64,000 nt of DNA from Caprella mutica (GCA_947561585.1 CANNZV010001118.1:168122-232121), one strand, 5' to 3'. Positions 11,498 through 23,769 are shown, counted from the first letter of the stretch. Notes: generated by a model not told the origin, from the sequence alone. Program-made: numbers and translations.

Positions 11498-14241
11498 CAG
11501 GGTTGGCAAGGTAGGTTTCCCCCAAAATGGGGGAAACATGGGGAAACTGAAAAAAACATTTGGGGGAAACTGGGGGAAAACCAAAAAATTGGGGGTAACT
11601 GGGGGAAACCTAAATTAGCTATACTTATTACTTATCCAAGGGCTTTACGATGTCAGTATGCTCGTTTACGATGTCAGTATGCTCGTTTACGATGTCTGTG
11701 TGTTCCTTTACAATGTCTGTGTGCTCCTTTACAATGTCTGTGTGCTCCTTTACAATGTCTGTGTGCTCCTTTACAATGTCTGTGTGCTCCTTTACAATGT
11801 CTGTGTGCTCCTTTACAATGTCTGTGTGCTCCTTTACAATGTCTGTGTGCTCCTTTACAATGTCTGTGTGCTCCTTTACAATGTCTGTGTGTCCCTTCAC
11901 AATGTCTGTGTGCTCCTTTACAATGTCTGTGTGTCCCTTCACAATGTCTGTGTGTCCCTTTACAATGTCTGTGTGTCCCTTTACAATGTCTGTGTGCCCC
12001 TTTACAATGTCTGTGTGTCCCTTCACAATGTCTGTGTGCTCATTTACAATGTCTGTGTGTCCCTTTACAATGTCTGTGTGTCCCTTTACAATGTCTGTGT
12101 GTCCCTTTACAATGTCTGTGTGTCCCTTTACAATGTCTGTGTGCTCCTTTACAATGTCTGTTTGCTCCTTTACAATGTCTGTGTGCTCCTTTACAATGTC
12201 TGTGTGCTCCTTTACAATGTCTGTGTGCTCCTTTACAATGTCTGTGTGCTCCTTTACAATGTCTGTGTGCTCCTTTACAATGTATGTGTGCTCCTTTACA
12301 ATGTCTGTGTGCTCCTTTACAATGTCTGTGTGCTCCTTTACAATGTCTGTGTGCTCCTTTACAATGTCTGTGTGCTCCTTTACAATGTCTGTGTGCTCCT
12401 TTACAATGTCTGTGTGCTCCTTTACAATGTCTGTGTGTCCCTTCACAATGTCTGTGTGCTCCTTTACAATGTCTGTGTGTCCCTTCACAATGTCTGTGTG
12501 CTCATTTACAATGTCTGTGTGTCCCTTTACAATGTCTGTGTGCCCCTTTACAATGTCTGTGTGTCCCTTCACAATGTCTGTGTGCTCATTTACAATGTCT
12601 GTGTGTCCCTTTACAATGTCTGTGTGTCCCTTTACAATGTCTGTGTGTCCCTTTACAATGTCTGTGTGTCCCTTTACAATGTCTGTGTGTCCCTTTACAA
12701 TGTCTGTGTGCTCCTTTACAATGTCTGTTTGCTCCTTTACAATGTCTGTGTGCTCCTTTACAATGTCTGTGTGCTCCTTTACAATGTCTGTGTGCTCCTT
12801 TACAATGTCTGTGTGCTCCTTTACAATGTCTGTGTGCTCCTTTACAATGTATGTGTGCTCCTTTACAATGTATGTGTGCTCCTTTACAATGTATGTGTGC
12901 TCCTTTACAATGTCTGTGTGCTCCTTTACAATGTCTGTGTGCTCCTTTACAATGTCTGTGTGCTCCTTTACAATGTCTGTGTGCTCCTTTACAATGTCTG
13001 TGTGCTCCTTTACAATGTCTGTGTGCTCCTTTACAATGTCTGTGTGCTCCTTTACAATGTCTGTGTGCTCCTTTACAATGTTTGTGTGCTCCTTTACAAT
13101 GTCTGTGTGCTCATTTACAATGTCTGTGTGTCCCTTTACAATGTCTGTGTGTCCCTTTACAATGTCTGTGTGTCCCTTCACAATGTCTGTGTGCTCATTT
13201 ACAATGTCTGTGTGTCCCTTTACAATGTCTGTGTGTCCCTTTACAATGTCTGTGTGTCCCTTTACAATGTCTGTGTGTCCCTTTACAATGTCTGTGTGCT
13301 CCTTTACAATGTCTGTGTGCTCCTTTACAATGTCTGTGTGCTCCTTTACAATGTCTGTGTGCTCCTTTACAATGTCTGTGTGTCCCTTCACAATGTCTGT
13401 GTGCCCCTTTACAATGTCTGTGTGCCCCTTTACAATGTCTGTGTGCCCCTTTACAATGTCTGTGTGCCCCTTTACAATGTCTGTGTGCCCCTTTACAATG
13501 TCTGTGTGCCCCTTTACAATGTCTGTGTGCCCCTTTACAATGTCTGTGTGCCCCTTCACAATGTCTGTGTGTTCCTTTGATTTATAATAACTTCTTGGTG
13601 AGAAACTGTGATAACTAAGGGATAATAATATCAAATATACTGATATTCAATATTTGTAATTTCTTTTGTTGTTCACTGTAGATAAATATGACAAAACTAA
13701 ACTTTTATATTTGGTACTACATGCTTCCTCTCGGTAAATAGTTTTAACATCTTAATATAGCCAATTATATAACTTGCAGTGGTAACTAGCAAGCTTAATT
13801 ACGACTTGTCACTGAGTATAGAGCACTCTGGTTCTCTGGAGTCTGAACTGGTTCCATAAAAATTACAATACCTTGTAACCTTAAAGTTAACATTGCACAT
13901 GTCATGGGATGATGGGAATGAAATGATGATTACTACCTATATTAATCATCATTCATTAGAGATATTTAAATATTATAATTTTGGCAATTATGATTTTTAA
14001 TTGATGAATAAATTAATTAGAAGTAGTTATACCAATACATTATCATATGACATATTATGCATTTATTGATCATTAGACTCAATGATTCATTTGACATTTA
14101 GCTACTGTAATACATGTTAATGGTCAATATGTAAACTTACATTTATCATTAACAGACTACCAAGGTTTCCCCCCAGATTCCCCCAGTTTCCCCTGGGGGA
14201 AACTAAAAAAACCTCCTTGAGGTTTCCCCTAACCAACCCTG
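11498..14241. mobile_element. hAT-like non-autonomous transposon carrying a 21-bp minisatellite
   Basis: The left end reads CAGGGTTGGCAAGGTAGG and the right end complements to CAGGGTTGGTTAGGGG. Both flanks are ATGTAGGT (11490-11497 and 14242-14249), a perfect 8-base target duplication as hAT transposases make. Sub-terminal zones on both sides (11518-11612 and 14165-14230) are packed with GGGGGAAAC and its complement, as expected of transposase-binding sub-terminal repeats. The 2744-base element has no transposase. Its interior is mostly the 21-bp array plus about 580 bases of AT-rich DNA. The termini and target size support the hAT assignment, but no transposase is here to confirm it. Confidence 0.88.
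11645..13585. repeat. 21-bp minisatellite, about 92 copies, with 567-bp higher-order period
   Basis: The unit TTTACAATGTCTGTGTGCTCC is repeated head to tail. Variants are concentrated in the last four bases and the first four (CTCC, TCCC, CTCA, CCCC; TTTAC or TTCAC). Because 21 is divisible by three and the unit lacks stops in several frames, long open frames run on both strands, including HTDIVKE/G repeats on the minus strand. Rare variants recur exactly 567 bases (27 units) apart: GTCTGTTTG (TTTG at 12161 and 12728) and GTATGTG (12283 and 12850). This shows block duplication inside the array. It lies wholly inside the hAT-like element. Confidence 0.95.
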
Positions 14242-14249
14242 ATGTAGGT

Positions 14250-14723
14250 AGTCATATTGACATATATCATATTCAGTAACTGTTGGATAGCTAGTTTAAT
14301 TTAAACTATTGGTTATTCTGCCTTATCCCTTATAGAAACTTTAAGTAATTTTATGACCATAATTCACATGAATAGTAACTGTTTTTTTGTGAATACAGCT
14401 GTTACAGATGTTGTTCTAGAATATTTATTTGTTTATTATTCTCTTCTTTAACTAACTTTTATGTTTGATTTTTTATGTCTATGTTCTATCATATCTATAA
14501 TTCATTCAAATTTGTCCTATATCAAATAGTATATGGATTTTTATTTTTTAACATCCAGAAATGTTTGTTATATTTCCATAACAATTATGCTGTGTAACTT
14601 TTGACAAAGTATTGTGTTGTTTAATATATTTGAACCAAAAATTTCTTAATAGAATTAAATTAGGGCTTGTGGAATTGTATGTTTTTTATACTTTTTCTTC
14701 ATTACGCATTTTTATCCTTTCAG
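14250..14723. other. Intron or upstream sequence of Nup54
   Basis: AT-rich DNA between the transposon and the first recognisable Nup54 exon. I searched for a first coding exon with a start codon and a phase-1 donor and found none. The 3' splice site CCTTTCAG ends at 14723. Confidence 0.5.
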
Positions 14724-17700
14724 CATTCAGTTTCGCTGGCAATAATGCAGGCTCTGCATTTGGAGCCACTAACAAGCCTAGTGGTTTCGGATTTGGAGGA
14801 TCTACTTCCACAGCCCCTGCTTTTGGAACTGGTACAGCCACCACTGGTTTTGGAACAGGTGCAACCACTGGTGCCTTTGGGGGATTTGGTACAGCGGCTG
14901 GTAAGTTGAAATATAGTTAATTCATAGAGTGAATAGCTATTCATACTCTTAATATGTATACCTATTCACATTTTCAAATAAGTTAGATTTTGTACCAATG
15001 GTTTTTGTTTTTAAGTGATAAAAATAAGCTGCCTTGCCTCTACCTATGAAATTTATTATTATTTTGAACACACTGAATATTTTTAACAATGGCACTTGTT
15101 TAAGTTATTGTGATAATATATATTTTATATATATATAAATTTTGATAGCGAATGCTGCAATACCATTTATGCTATTTTCTCTTAATATATTTAGTTATAT
15201 CAGTTAATTGTATAAAGTATTTAAAAGTGATCGTTGTTTCTCATTATAGCTTCCCATTCCAGCAGGTACAGGTGGTTTAGCGTTTGGAGCCACAGCTAGC
15301 ACCGCCAGTACAGGAGGGTTTGGCTTTGGTAGCACTAACACCGCAACTCAGGGAACCAGCGGTGGTTTCTCTTTTGGTAACAAACCTGCTGCCACCACCG
15401 CAGCTACAGGCACAGGATTTAGGTGAGGATTTTAACTGAATTATTATGTTTAACACGTAAATGATAGAAAGGAGGTTGAGGCTCTCATAAATTATTATTG
15501 ATGGATGCTTGTTTTTTTTAATATGATGAGACAGTGTCTCATTATATTTACAGAACTCTTTTATCATTTAGCCACTTTTCTATTGAACAACTTCTTGCAA
15601 GTCCCTTATTTTTATTTCTGATGTCAGTGATTAAGTAGCTATATGATTCCTAAGGGAAATTTTACCAAACAATTTCTTTTTCACATTGATGGAAATATTG
15701 GTTATTAAATTTTCTCATAGATTGATTTTGTTATAAATTACGTAGTTAGAAGCTACTTGATTATGAAATTTTATACTCGATTATCAATTTTGACACTTGA
15801 TTATGAATTTTGACACTTGATTATGAATTTTGACACTTGATTATGAATTTTGACACTTGATTATGAATTTTGACACTTGATTATGAATTTTGATACTTGA
15901 TTATGAATTTTGACACTTGATTATTAATTACTTAGCTACTACCTATAACATTTTTTTTTGCATATATAGCTACCTGACTGTGTATCTCTTTCTTCAGTTA
16001 TTTATTTTGATTTTTTTTCGGTCATTGATTTTGATTTTGATTTTTTTTCTGTCATTGATTTTCATATTTTCTTTTTCTGTCATTGATTTTCATATTTTCT
16101 TTTTCTGTCATTGATTTTCATATTTTCTTTTTCTGTCATTGATTTTCATATTTTCTTTCAGCTTTGGCTCGACAACTGGTTTTGGTGGAGGAACCACAGG
16201 TGGTTTTGGTACTGCTACCAGCTCCAGCGGATTTGGAACTGGTACTTCTACCGGTGGATTCGGTTCAACCACTGGAGGGTTTGGAACCGGTAGCACATTT
16301 GGTTCTGGAACCTCTGCTTTTGGTTCTGGAACTGGTACTACAGGGTTTGGTACAGGAACTGGAAGCACTTTTGGTACTGGGACAGGAACTGGTAGTGCTT
16401 TCGGTACTGGAACTGGTACTGCTTTTGGTACTGGGACAGGGGGTCTTTTTGGAGGAGGCCTCAAAACATCTCAACCCTCCCTTGGTTTCGGGTCCACTTT
16501 AACCACAAACAACACATTCAAAGGATTTGGTGAGCTTTTCTCACTAGTTATTAATTACCTAAAACCATTAATGATTTAGTACTTTTTTTTATTTTCACCT
16601 TTGAGGCAAATTAAATTCCTTCAAAACTTAGTGCAAGTTTCTGAGTCATTGGACAGCTCTATAATTTCGGACATGGAAAAAAATGAGTTTTTTTTTGTAT
16701 AGCTCTGTCCGAAAATATGGAACTAAGTCCCCTTCCATACGACCTTTTTCTCATGCCACAGCAAAAGATACTGTGTGATAAAACTCTATGGCTGAATAAA
16801 CGTACATGTTTTGTATGCACACTTAGATTGGGCGTTTTTTCATACTCCATTGTTGTTACGGCATGAAAAAATGATCTGTGATATAGAACTAGTTACTAGG
16901 CTATTGGTGAGGACAAATTTTCAACTTTCTTTTTCTCTAGGTCAGCCTCAACAACAACAACAACTACAGCAACAACAATCCAATATATGCCCGAGTGTAG
17001 CACTGTACCTGTCGGTGTGTGCCCCTGCCTACTTTGGTGATGAGAGAGATGAGGTGCTGAAGAAGTGGAACCAACTGCAAGCTGTTTGGGGAACTGGCAA
17101 AGGTGACCATTTCTTGGACTTGCATCTTTGAGTTCTAGTCTTTAAATCATTTTTTAAGACTATTTTTCCATTGATTAACAATATAAATCAATTTATTGTT
17201 TCCCCTAAATTTGAAAAATTCTAGTGATTTTGACTGGTGGGTAGATATTGATGAAAACTGATTATTTAAGTTTCTATTTGAGATGAAGACCTTGAAATTG
17301 AAATCAAAAGGCCTCAAATATTTTGTAAATTGTGGAAATTGAAATAATAGTATTACACTTCTAATTTCACATTGCATCATGATGTATTACAATTCATTGA
17401 TATTTGTAAAATATATCTATTAATCCCATTCCTCAGGTTTCTACTCGCCTGATCTGCCCCCAGTTGAGTTCACACCAGACAATGAGTTTTGCCGCTTCAA
17501 GGCAGTGGGTTACATCAAAATGCCTAGTTTCACTCCAGAGGAGGGACTAGTGGAACTGGTCATCAGCAAGAAAGTTGCAGTAGTGAGAGAGCAGCAGTCT
17601 GGACTGGTGGCAGAACTGTGTAAAATATACGGTGGGAATGTACAGGTATTCATTTGGTGAACTAGCTATAGTCTTTTTTGTGATGTGCTGATACTATCAG

Positions 17701-20299
17701 TAGCTAGCTACTTGTTAATTCGGCCATTTTTTAGGTATTGTTGTTAGTAACGGTGTAACTATATTTGTATCGGAGATTACCAATACCAGTATCGGTAATA
17801 ATTATGGTATTGGTTGAGCCAGTCTTTTTTTTCTATCGTTTTTGTCTTTAAAGAAATTTTTCCCATTAAAACAGGATTTACTAGTAGCTACAGTGAAGCT
17901 TCTGAATTATGAAGTTTTAGTTCCTTCATAACTCAGAGCCATATCTCTGGGGCACTGATAGTTTTCCAATTCTAAGATTAAAATATTGGAGAAAACGATC
18001 GTTATGGAGGGATAACTATGAGACAATTCTTTAGGTATATTGTTAGGTCTATAATTTAAACTTAGAAATAAAATACTTCGTAACTCGGGTGCATTTGATA
18101 ATTCAGGTCCTTCATTACTAGAGTGCTTCATAACTCAGGTCCTTCATAACTCATGAGTATTACCGTAATTATTATACAAATGATATTAAATCCCAAATGA
18201 AAATTTCACAAATCAATACCTTTTTATATATATTTCTGGTCATGATAACCTAACTTCCACTGAATTTATTTTTTCCATCAGGTTTGTGTTGAATATGTGA
18301 AACCAGGTCCTGGAGACGACAAAACCAGACTATGTTATTACGTCCAAACGAGAAACCCTAATGGAGAAACCAAGAAAGCGAACACAATGGACGTCTACAA
18401 CCACCTTAAAGGAGATCAGAATAAGCAGAGTGTGTGCAACCTGTGTATAGAGCACGCCACTCCCTTAGTAGCTCTGTCAGACTCACAACTCAAAGAGTAC
18501 CTAGAAAAACCACCTAGAGGAATAGATCCTGTCATTTGGGAGCAGGGGAAACGGGCCAATCCTGACCCTAGCAAATACTTGCCCGTGCCTTTGGTGGGTT
18601 TCAGGGAACTACAGGCTAGATTCAAGTGAGTGAAACTGTAAATAATATTTATCTACTATAAATAATATTTACTAAACTGTTTATTTAGTGAGTGAGGGTG
18701 TAAATATTATTTAGCTACTATATTTATTTGTGAGTGAGGGTGTAAATAATATTTACTGTGTTTTATTTAATGAGTGGAAGTTGTAAATAATATTTTATTA
18801 TCCAGGTTTTTAATTTTATTTTCTCTTTCTTTACTTTTTCAATTTTCATCATTCCCATTTACAGTTGCTAATCAATTGTTATCTCATCAAGTAGCCAAAT
18901 GGCATTCTCACAGGGGTTTCGTTTTATTCTTAAATATGTTATTATTTAAATTCTCATGATTTCAAGGGATTCCTGAATCTATAAGGGTAAAAATGAAACA
19001 ACAAAATTTTGTTCCTCTTCTTCAGAGCACAGGAGACTGAGAGTGGTCTGCTACAGGGGCAGCTAGACAAAGTAGCAGAGGACATATGCACCATACAGCA
19101 CAGACAGGCTAAGCTACTGGACCAATTGAAGGAGAGTAATAGGAAACAACGGCAGATGGCACACAGAGTCATGCAATTGGTGAGAAATTACTTGAAATAT
19201 ATTCTCTCATGTTTGTATTTCTTAAAATAACGTCTTTGACGGTGGTAAGGGATTTTGTTCATGGAGCCACATTCCTTTCTGACTGCTTCTTCTAGTCTCT
19301 TGTATTTTATCTTCTTTTAACGCCAGCAATATGGCCTTTTGTTCAGTAGTAGACGTTAACCCTTACTAAATTATTAATCACAACATATTCTGTTATTCTG
19401 ATCTATTTCAGAATATTCTAATTAAACTCCTAAAAATTCATCCATATTATTACTAAATATTACTAAGAAGTCTTTCTCACTTTGTCCCTTGTTTCAGGTT
19501 GTGAAGCAGGAGTGCAGTCGCAAGAGAGGTGTGCCTATTGACGGGGGAGAGGAGCAACTGAGGCTACGCCTTGAGACTCTACAGTCACAACTAATGGCAC
19601 CCACACAGTATATGGTGAGGCAATTAACTAAGTGACTGACTGTTCTTTTATGGTAATGTGTTTAACTTTAACTAATATTTAACTGTAGACTTAATGGAAA
19701 AATAGTCTAATGTGGTTCAGAGCCACATTTAAAGCGTTTTAAAGGTTCTATTGGATGATAGATTCTTTACTCATCAATTCTTGATTAATCACTTAGCTAC
19801 TCTATATTTTATGCTTTTCATTAATAGTGTTGGATCCTTTAAAAATATCTCTGACTTCACTCTGTGATAAAACATTGGTGTAGGAGTAGTAGTAACAGCA
19901 ATCATGTAGCTACCTATGAAGTATATTTATAATATAATTTATTAAATAAAACCTAAATAAATAATCTTAACTTTTTCCTAATCATCAAGAAAATATAAAA
20001 GCAGCCGTTAGTTAAATTTGAGGTGTGAATTAGATAATAGCCTGTTGTTATATCATTTATTTAATTATCGTATACTTTCTCAGGGTAAACTGAATGAGCT
20101 TCTATCCCACATGAGTGCCAAGGGGGGCAATGGGTACCCCAATGGTGGGGCTGTGGAGCCAGTGCGCATGCGTCCAGAGACTGAGGCAGATATTAAAGAG
20201 TTCCTAGCCTGGCAACAGGATGGCATCAGTGAAGTCACTTCAGTGCTCAAAAATGACATAAAAACCTTCCATGCCATGGTCAAGGCTGTCACTAGTTAG
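14724..20299 (+). CDS. Nup54: Nucleoporin Nup54 (first coding exon not found)
   Basis: Nine exons join in phase: 14724-14900, 15266-15422, 16162-16529, 16941-17102, 17437-17645, 18282-18625, 19026-19179, 19498-19614 and 20084-20299, giving 633 residues plus a missing N-terminus. The first three exons encode an FG domain rich in GFG/FGTG repeats, then a glutamine linker (exon 4). The conserved Nup54 core follows: LGDERD-like FGDERDEVLKKWNQLQAVWG, PPVEFTPDNEFCRFKAVGY, and GIDPVIWEQ with the PVPLVGFRELQ block. The last exons form coiled coils (LLDQLKESNRKQ; EEQLRLRLETLQSQL). In animals Nup54 joins Nup62 and Nup58 in the central channel of the nuclear pore, where FG repeats make the permeability barrier. 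The first exon used begins in phase 1, so a short upstream exon is needed; it may lie beyond the transposon. The acceptor at 15265 is CCAGCAG (tandem). The stop codon lies inside a 23-bp repeat unit. Confidence 0.93.
15774..15930. repeat. 20-bp tandem repeat in a Nup54 intron
   Basis: About eight copies of ACTTGATTATGAATTTTGAC with little divergence, in the intron between exons 15266-15422 and 16162-16529. Confidence 0.9.
16021..16161 (+). repeat. 28-bp repeat that ends as the 3' splice site of a Nup54 intron
   Basis: Five units start at 16021, 16051, 16079, 16107 and 16135, each opening GTCATTGATTTT and ending in a TTTTCTTTTTCT-like pyrimidine tract. The last unit closes TTTTCTTTCAG and is the functional-looking acceptor for the exon at 16162. 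The intron's polypyrimidine tract has therefore been multiplied several times. Confidence 0.85.
19228..19375. repeat. SINE-like dispersed repeat, copy 1
   Basis: It contains TTTGTTCATGGAGCCACATT, CTGACTGCTTCTTCTAGTC, GCAATATGGCC and GACGTTAACCC in the same order and spacing as 32215-32350, 41865-41970 and 43096-43214. It lies in the Nup54 intron after exon 19026-19179. Its length of about 130-150 bases, lack of coding capacity and dispersed copies suggest a SINE. I cannot see a clear tRNA-like promoter. Confidence 0.6.
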
Positions 20300-21197
20300 C
20301 CGTGTCATATGTCACTGGTTTGCCGTGTCATATGTCACTAGTTAGCCGTGTCATATGTCACTAGTTAGCCGTGTCATATGTCACTAGTTAGCCGTGTCAT
20401 ATGTCACTAGTTAGCCGTGTCATATGTCACTAGTTAGCAGTGTCATATGTCACTAGTTAGCAGTGTCATATGTCACTAGTTAGCAGTGTCATATGTCACT
20501 AGTTAGCAGTGTCATATGTCACTAGTTAGCCGTGTCATATGTCACTAGTTAGCCGTGTCATATGTCACTAGTTAGCCGTGTCATATGTCACTAGTTAGCC
20601 GTGTCATATGTCACTAGTTAGCCGTGTCATATGTCACTAGTTAGCAGTGTCATATGTCACTAGTTAGCCGTGTCATATGTCACTAGTTAGCCGTGTCATA
20701 TGTCACTGGTTAGCCGTGTCATATGTCACTAGTTAGCCGTGTCATATGTCACTAGTTAGCAGTGTCATATGTCACTAGTTAGCCGTGTCATATGTCACTA
20801 GTTAGCCGTGTCATATGTCACTAGTTAGCCGTGTCATATGTCACTAGTTAGCCGTGTCATATGTCACTAGTTAGCCGTGTCATATGTCACTAGTTAGCCG
20901 TGTCATATGTCACTAGTTAGCCGTGTCATATGTCACTAGTTAGCCGTGTCATATGTCACTAGTTAGCCGTGTCATATGTCACTGGTTAGCCGTGTCATAT
21001 GTCACTGGTTAGCCGTGTCATATGTCACTGGTTAGCCGTGTCATATGTCACTAGTTAGCCGTGTCATATGTCACTGGTTAGCCGTGTCATATGTCACTGG
21101 TTAGCAGTGTCATATGTCACTAGTTAGCCAAGTCATATGTCACTAGTTAGCCAAGTCATATGTCACTAGTTAGCCGTGTCATAAGTCACTAGTTAGT
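20288..21197 (+). repeat. 23-bp minisatellite starting in the last codons of Nup54
   Basis: About 39 head-to-tail copies of GTCACTAGTTAG + CCGTGTCATAT. The first unit supplies the codons Val-Thr-Ser and the TAG stop of Nup54 (20288-20299). Single-base variants (CCG/CAG, TAG/TGG, CCAAG) occur in runs. An AATAAA at 21341-21346 follows, so if that signal is used the whole array is transcribed as 3' UTR. Confidence 0.95.
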
Positions 21198-21340
21198 GTA
21201 AACCTGACAAACTTTTATGGTAGCTATATGGTAAAAGGTATCTGTTGAATCAATGAAAATTTAATCATCCATCTTTAAGTCTTATTTCTGTAACTTCAAT
21301 GATAATATTTTTTGTTAATGTGTAGATTTGTTTTCTCTCT

Positions 21341-21346
21341 AATAAA
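21341..21346 (+). terminator. Probable Nup54 polyadenylation signal
   Basis: A canonical AATAAA about 140 bases past the minisatellite is the first one after the stop codon. This is inferred from position only. Confidence 0.5.
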
Positions 21347-21359
21347 TCCATTGACATTC

Positions 21360-22990
21360 ATGGAGGCATATTTATGATAGGATCAGTGTAAGTTATGTAT
21401 ATTTATATTGTCTTTATGTTTAATTATGCCAAACCAGACTTCTATGATCAAATCTACAGTAGTCTTCTAATTTCATTTAATTTTCTCTATCTAATTAATC
21501 GTATATGTGCTCCTGTAAATATTTTTATATTAAATTTATTTCAAGCTGTTTTTTTATTACTGATTTACTGTCCTTATTAATAATAACTGTAGCTAAAACC
21601 TATATTTTTTTCTACAATATATTAACTACATTACTTAAGAAAAAAACAGAAGTGTAATATATGCTTAATTTCAGTTTAACTTAATCATATTATTTTTGTG
21701 AAGAAATTCTAAAAATCTAGAATCAATTAGGTAGCTATTCATCTAATAAAAATCCATGAAACTGGTTTCAATTACTTTTTTCTATATCCAGTGCTATTAT
21801 TTATCTTCCTATGTGTAATGCAAGTGAGTATATAGAGAATCTAGCGAAATGTGTTCCAGTCTAAGAAAATGTACATTCCGTCTTGCAATATACGAATTAG
21901 ATACATGCAAGTCATTATCCTGGTTGTGTTGCCGCTCACATAATTGAAAAGTAACCCATAAATTGTTTGGAAGCCTTCAATCAATCCTGAAATAATTATC
22001 AGTACAACGTGCCTCACATGTGAAATGATATCCTAGGTTGTGACAGAAGCTAAATATATGTTGGCACTTGATGTCATACGTGCTATAGGTATGTATTGTA
22101 AAATATGAAAGAGTTTTTCAATTGAGTGAGAGTAGAACGGAATGATTTAAATAAGGAAACTTTTTGTTTAGTGAAATTTAAATATCAGGTATATTAATGT
22201 ATTAGAATTAATTAATATTTTCCCTTCATATTTAAACTATTGTAATTTAATGAAGAAATTACAATTGACAGAATACCTAGGTATTCTGTCAATTTTATTT
22301 ATTGAGATTTAGGTAGTTGACCCACAGTACCTATACAGAAAGTCATGACAGTTGATTATAGAGTGCATTTTAAACGTCACTAGGGCAACACATTAAATAG
22401 TAAATTAGGAATTTAGCAGCTTGAAAAACTTAATACATTCGTACAATTTTCATAAAATAATAATAATTGAACGGTTTTCATAACTTTACACAAATATTTT
22501 GATCTGAATTTGAATTTAAAGTGTTGTTAAGATGACGTCACGCACACAAAATATCTCTATTGTCACTACCATGTTTATTTCGTGTGTTCACTGTTGACCA
22601 CTTTCTGCGAATTTAATGTGTAATTAGACTTTGTGGTGAGAGGTCGTGTTTCGCTGTGCTCTCCTTAAATGTGAACATATTTTGTTATTGCCAATCGTAA
22701 GGGATTAAAATAACAACTCAGGTGACAACAATAAATGGGGTGAGGATTGACTTGTGTGTATTTTTATCCATTGTTTTTGTTCTAGATCTTTTTGATGACG
22801 TACCTAACTAGGTATCTAGGAACCTACCCACATTACCAGTTATGCGGGTTTGGCTGGAGGGCAGCAATTGCAGTACTGGATAATTTGACTTAAAATTCAT
22901 GTTCGGAGTGGAGTCAAAGCCAATTGTATATTCAAGTCTGCTATACATACTCTTACCGTCACATATTCAATTATAATATCCTAACAACAT
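21360..22990. other. Intergenic AT-rich DNA with a less AT-rich patch at 22500-22760
   Basis: No gene is seen. 22500-22760 is noticeably less AT-rich and holds a perfect TGACGTCA at 22533-22540 and a possible 5' splice site (TTTGTGGTGAGAGG near 22633). It could be a distant promoter or untranslated first exon of the cytochrome b561 gene 20 kb downstream, but nothing in the sequence proves that. Confidence 0.3.
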
Positions 22991-23058
22991 GTCAAAACTA
23001 GTTAACTATACCAAGGTATGTTGTTACTTTGGTAGCTACTACCTAGCTATCAAGCTAT

Positions 23059-23214
23059 GGAGGGTACCTAGGTTACGAATTGTCGACCAATTTCACATCT
23101 ACGATCACAAAAAACGATATAGGTACCTAATAATTATTAGGTATATAGTTTTTCCTTATAGGTATGACCGAAGATGGGAAAATTGCCGATAATTCGTAAC
23201 TTTCTCTACATATC
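23059..23214. mobile_element. Degenerate TA-flanked foldback MITE (GGGTAAGTTACG family)
   Basis: Left end GGGTACCTAGGTTACGAATTGTCG and right end GCCGATAATTCGTAACTTTC are inverted relatives of the intact copies at 23770-23970 and 28782-28922. Ends have decayed and no clean TA pair remains. Confidence 0.6.
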
Positions 23215-23769
23215 TAATTAGTTATACCTATTTTAAATTTTGTATGAATTAAAGTAGTATCAGCCATTAAAATTCTGACGTAAAATGCATAAAGAAGTCA
23301 AAAAACGAGTAATAATTTACTTACCTACATAATAATGACCTAAATTAAATAGGTTGCCATTAATATTAATTCAGTTCAATTTAGTTAATTTACTATTGGT
23401 TAAAAGATAAATATTGCAGGCACATTAAATATGAATAAAAGAAAGCATGAATATATGATTTAGTATATTACCAACAATGTGTTTAATGTACGTATGTAAA
23501 TTTTAAAGATAGTACGTATCAGGATTTGAAAGCGTTAGATATATAATAATGAGGTACAATAATATGCATTTATTAACAGACAATGGTTAAAAGTTCGATA
23601 TTTCAAGTTATAAAAAGAAAATGTATATGCTTTTAATTTATTTTAACATATTTATCTAATTTGGATATTTTATTATTCACAAATGTTTCCATTGATTAGG
23701 AACTTGACTTTTCTGAACCCAATTCACTTTGTGAATAATTTCAACATAAACTGTTTTTTTTTTCAAGTA

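Noticed and set aside
11628..13634. Long open frames on both strands (668 codons minus; 640-645 codons plus) over a repetitive protein such as HTDIVKE
   Set aside because: They follow from a 21-base unit without stops. Several frames on both strands are open at once, variants cluster in positions that change residues, and the array sits inside transposon ends. No splice or start context supports a gene.
14686..16474. Antisense frames rich in proline and valine or serine over the FG exons
   Set aside because: They are shadows of the low-complexity FG coding sequence of Nup54, which has correct splice sites and family identity.
20288..21197. Possible CRISPR-like array
   Set aside because: The units are contiguous 23-mers with no unique spacers, and the context is a eukaryotic 3' UTR.
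22500..22760. Confident promoter and first exon for CYB561
   Set aside because: Only composition, one CRE octamer and a weak donor suggest it, and it is 20 kb away. It is kept as a low-confidence remark, not a feature of its own.
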